Of a DNA stretch of 7,915 nt, positions 5,845 through 7,915 are shown one piece after another (within the stretch, counting starts at the first letter, position 1; every line of letters starts with the position of its first letter). Position numbers and translations under genes: made by a program. This DNA is from Actinomycetes bacterium (GTDB lineage Bacteria; Actinomycetota; Actinomycetes; Propionibacteriales; Propionibacteriaceae). The notes under the pieces are model-generated. The model saw only the letters and a list, made by a program, of their open reading frames with translations, did no database searches and was not told the DNA's origin. The stretch is from the NCBI GenBank assembly GCA_021794705.1, contig JAJYQH010000162.1:1-7915 (forward strand). The letters run 5' to 3'.

Positions 5845-6561
5845 CCTCACGAGGGCGGTGGTCCCCTCGGGGCCGCCGACGACCGGGCTGTTCGACCCGC
5901 TCGAGATGGCGTCCCCGGGGTAGCCCTGACGCAGCAGGTCGCGGCACGGTTCGGCGTAGCTGACGCGGGTGATGTGGTCGCCGCGGAAGTGGAAGGTGGT
6001 GACGCTGCCGACCGTGCACTGCCGCTTCCGCGGGTCGTGCACCAGCCGGCGTCCCTCGGCGGCGAGCCGGGCGATCCAGATCGGCAGTTGGTGGCTGACG
6101 ATGAGCGCCTGGCCCCCCTCGCCCACCTCGTGCGCGGCGTCGCGCACGGCGTCGACCATGCGCGCGGCGATCTGCGTGTAGGGCTCGCCCCACGACGGCA
6201 CCGTGGGATTGCGGAGCAGCCACCAGTTGCGGGGCTTGCGCAGCGCCTCGTAACTGCGACCGAACACCTGGCCCTCGAAGTAGTTGGCGGCCTCGACCAC
6301 CCGGACGTCGCTGACGACCTCGAGGTCGCGGCCGGCAGCGATCGGTGCGATCGTCTCCTGGGCGCGGGTGAGCGGCGAGCTCACGAGGCGGTTCAGCGGC
6401 ACCTCGGCGAAGTACTCACCCAACCGGTCGGCCATCTGCAGCCCGTTGGCTGACAGGTGGAAGCCCGGGAGGCGTCCGTAGAGGACGCCCCGGGGGTTGT
6501 CGACCTCGCCGTGGCGGACGACGTGCACGAGGGTCGGCCCGACGGGGGGTGCCTGCTTCAC
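5275..6561 (-). CDS. histidine phosphatase fused in frame to a TlpA/ResA-like thioredoxin
   Basis: One uninterrupted frame encodes 428 residues. Residues 1-205 are a histidine phosphatase (phosphoglycerate mutase superfamily) domain. It shows the RHGE motif with nucleophile His17, Arg66 in SSPLTRAQET, acidic Glu90 and the second catalytic His157 in IVSHQLPIW. A Gly/Ser/Pro-rich linker (206-239) follows. From Met240 comes a lipoprotein-like signal (RRGVLGL...GLAAC, Cys261) and a thioredoxin-fold domain with WCAPC (322-326) and the cis-Pro region IPPAAIPST (387-395). In M. tuberculosis these are two adjacent genes, Rv0525 and Rv0526. Here no stop separates them, and all 23 codons from 217 to 239 end in G or C, as expected of true coding sequence. 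GTG 6561 is supported by GAGGAG six bases upstream. The product could be a single-span membrane protein with the phosphatase inside and the thioredoxin outside, or the thioredoxin may start separately at 5844. The phosphatase substrate is unknown. Confidence 0.8.
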   Translation of the reverse strand: MKQAPPVGPTLVHVVRHGEVDNPRGVLYGRLPGFHLSANGLQMADRLGEYFAEVPLNRLVSSPLTRAQETIAPIAAGRDLEVVSDVRVVEAANYFEGQVFGRSYEALRKPRNWWLLRNPTVPSWGEPYTQIAARMVDAVRDAAHEVGEGGQALIVSHQLPIWIARLAAEGRRLVHDPRKRQCTVGSVTTFHFRGDHITRVSYAEPCRDLLRQGYPGDAISSGSNSPVVGGPEGTTALVRMNRRGVLGLVGGAVLSTGLAACGSGTGVDLQSGFAVGNGSYTRIAPGHRDQATVLSGTTIDGRPLSTADFPGKVLVINVWGSWCAPCRHEAPTLQAVAEQTKDVAQFVGIDTRDLDVAPAKAFVRAFKITYPSLYDPSGALLLKFSQIPPAAIPSTLVIDSKGGIAARVIGEVDKATLAGTITDVAGGK

Positions 6562-6567
6562 GGAGTT

Positions 6568-6573
6568 CTCCTC
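6568..6573 (-). promoter_or_regulatory. ribosome-binding site of the phosphatase gene
   Basis: GAGGAG on the minus strand lies six bases before GTG 6561, within the 33-bp gap after hemL. It fixes the GTG start, which begins the phosphatase about 16 residues before its RHG motif, as is normal for the family. An ATG at 6575-6573 overlaps the site but opens a frame of only five codons. Confidence 0.7.
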
Positions 6574-6594
6574 ATCCTGGGGGTGCGCCTGGGT

Positions 6595-7915
6595 TTACGA
6601 GAGGGCCGCGCGGGCGGCGACCGCCGCCTTCGGCAGCGCACTCACAATACGGTCGACGGCTGTGTCGTCATGGGCCGCGCTCACGAACCACACCTCGTAG
6701 CCGCTGGGCGGCAGGTGGATGCCCTCGTCGAGCATCGCGTGGAAGAACGCGGCGAACGCCTTCGTCGACTGGCCCTGGGCGCCCGCGTAGTCGGTGATGC
6801 GGACGTCCTCGGGGGTGCCCTTCGGCATGAGGAACACCGAGAACATGCTCCCGGCGGTGTTGATGACGTGCGGGACCCCCGCGACCGCGAGGGCCTCGTG
6901 CACCGCCGTGCGGATCGTGCGGGAGACCGCGTCGATGTGGGCGTAGACCTCGGGGGTGGCGAGCCTCAGGGTGGTGGCGCCGGCGGCGGACGCCACCGGG
7001 TTGCCCGACAGCGTGCCCGCCTGGTAGATCGTCCCCACGGGGGAGAGGTACTGCATGAGCTCACGGCGCCCGCCGAACGCCGCGGTGGGGAAGCCCCCGC
7101 CCATGACCTTGCCGAAGGTCATGAGGTCGGGCACGACCCGGTCGACGCCGAACTGACCGCTACGGGTGACGCGGAATCCGGTCATCACCTCGTCGCTGAC
7201 GAACAGCGCCCCGTGCGCGTGCGCGATCCGCTTGAGGAACGCGTTGAAGTGCTCGGGCCGCCCGTCGGGGCCGGGCTCGACCCCCGGCTCGATGACGCCC
7301 ATGTTGCCCGGCGCGGCCTCGGTGATGAGGCATGCGATCTCGTCGCCGTGTTCGGCGAAGATCGCCTCGACCGCCGCCCGGTCGTTGTACGGCGCGACGA
7401 GGGTGTCCGCGGCCACGGCATCGGGGACGCCGGGACTCCCCGGCACCGCGAGGGTCGCCAGGCCCGACCCCGCCGCGACGAGCAGCGAGTCGACGTGGCC
7501 GTGGTAGCAGCCGGCGAACTTGACGATCTTGGAGCGGCCGGTGATGCCGCGGGCGAGCCGCAGCACGCTCATCGTCGCCTCGGTGCCCGAGCTGACCAGC
7601 CGCACCTGCTCGACCGGCGTCCGCCTGATGATCGTCTCGGCGAGCACGATCTCGTTCTCGGTGGGGGCGCCGTAGCTGGTGCCCCGCGCGGACGCCTCGA
7701 CGACGGCGTCCAGCACCACCGGGTGGGCGTGGCCGAGCAGCATCGGGCCCCACGAGCCGATGAGGTCGACGAGTTCGTTGTCGTCGGCGTCGATGAGGTA
7801 GGCGCCGCGCGCCCGCTTGATGAACCGGGGCGTCCCGCCGACGGACTTGAACGCGCGCACCGGCGAGTTGACCCCTCCCGGGATCGAGCGGGAGGCCCGC
7901 TCGAACAGCTCCTGG
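6595..7915 (-). CDS. hemL: glutamate-1-semialdehyde 2,1-aminomutase, 5'-truncated by window edge
   Basis: This PLP enzyme converts glutamate-1-semialdehyde to 5-aminolevulinate in the C5 route of tetrapyrrole synthesis in the cytoplasm. The frame is open to the right edge and 439 residues are visible. It begins [18 protein letters not shown], the conserved N-terminal region of HemL, so only a few residues are missing. GTG 7860, which opens the next stretch (VRAFKSVGG), is internal and not the start. Using the visible numbering, the phosphate-binding SSGTEA lies at 108-113, the PLP-ring aspartate in [10 protein letters not shown] is Asp241, and the Schiff-base lysine in [10 protein letters not shown] is Lys269. 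The gene ends at TAA 6597-6595. The phosphatase starts 33 bp later on the same strand, so it heads the cytochrome c maturation operon or is joined to it. Class III aminotransferases are related, but the N-terminal [13 protein letters not shown] block and context support HemL. Confidence 0.97.
   Translation of the reverse strand, partial: QELFERASRSIPGGVNSPVRAFKSVGGTPRFIKRARGAYLIDADDNELVDLIGSWGPMLLGHAHPVVLDAVVEASARGTSYGAPTENEIVLAETIIRRTPVEQVRLVSSGTEATMSVLRLARGITGRSKIVKFAGCYHGHVDSLLVAAGSGLATLAVPGSPGVPDAVAADTLVAPYNDRAAVEAIFAEHGDEIACLITEAAPGNMGVIEPGVEPGPDGRPEHFNAFLKRIAHAHGALFVSDEVMTGFRVTRSGQFGVDRVVPDLMTFGKVMGGGFPTAAFGGRRELMQYLSPVGTIYQAGTLSGNPVASAAGATTLRLATPEVYAHIDAVSRTIRTAVHEALAVAGVPHVINTAGSMFSVFLMPKGTPEDVRITDYAGAQGQSTKAFAAFFHAMLDEGIHLPPSGYEVWFVSAAHDDTAVDRIVSALPKAAVAARAALS

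Noticed and set aside
5847..5849. TGA two bases before ATG 5844, in the frame one base forward, as a lost phosphatase stop (frameshift explanation)
   Set aside because: It would give a tidy TGA-GG-ATG junction, but that frame has poor third-position G/C (13 of 21) compared with 23 of 23 in the frame actually open, so codon usage argues against it. It is kept as the main alternative to a true fusion.
5272..6453. Long plus-strand open frame (393 codons) opposite the phosphatase-thioredoxin frame
   Set aside because: Antisense shadow with no recognisable domain, while the minus strand encodes two domains with intact catalytic motifs.
6558..6575. Five-codon frame (ATG to TGA) overlapping the phosphatase start
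   Set aside because: It overlaps the ribosome-binding site, encodes only MRRTP, and has no sign of its own initiation site.
7858..7860. GTG at 7860 as the hemL start
   Set aside because: The same frame continues to the window edge with the conserved N-terminal HemL block ([14 protein letters not shown]), so the true start lies outside.
1..7915. Mobile elements, CRISPR arrays, tRNA/rRNA genes, phage or defence genes
   Set aside because: Nothing supports them: no transposase or integrase motifs, no spaced direct repeats, no cloverleaf or rRNA-like stretch, and uniform composition throughout.

Overview
The window is very GC-rich DNA (roughly 70% by eye) with strong G/C preference at third codon positions, frequent GTG starts and overlapping genes. 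This fits a high-GC actinomycete. The gene order hemL, histidine phosphatase, TlpA-type thioredoxin, ccdA, resB, ccsB is the arrangement known from Mycobacterium tuberculosis (Rv0524 to Rv0529) and many other Actinobacteria. I cannot name a genus from the sequence alone. The GerMN/Gmad2 protein beside the cluster does not decide it.

Layout. Positions 2-730 (+) hold the 3' part of a short-chain dehydrogenase/reductase gene that enters from the left edge. It converges on a minus-strand gene (752-1678) for a membrane-anchored GerMN plus Gmad2 domain protein. About 200 bp then carry a 32-bp GC-rich inverted repeat just after the end of the main operon. From 1885 to the right edge everything is on the minus strand and reads, in transcription order: hemL (6595 to beyond 7915, start outside the window), a histidine phosphatase continuous in frame with a TlpA/ResA-like thioredoxin lipoprotein (6561 to 5275), ccdA (5278 to 4478), resB (4478 to 2820) and ccsB (2823 to 1885). 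A 33-bp gap separates hemL from the phosphatase. The remaining junctions overlap by 1 to 4 bases, so the set looks like one translationally coupled operon.

How it works together. HemL makes 5-aminolevulinate, the first committed precursor of haem. CcdA carries reducing equivalents across the membrane to the extracytoplasmic thioredoxin. That protein keeps the CXXCH cysteines of apocytochrome c reduced. The ResB/CcsB complex exports haem and attaches it to those cysteines. All four core parts of System II cytochrome c maturation are present.

The most unusual feature is that no stop codon separates the phosphatase from the thioredoxin lipoprotein. The joining segment keeps perfect G/C wobble usage, so the frame looks truly coding across the junction. 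The rest of the window is ordinary core metabolism. I found no mobile element, CRISPR array, RNA gene or phage-like region, and no convincing undescribed system beyond the points listed in the findings.
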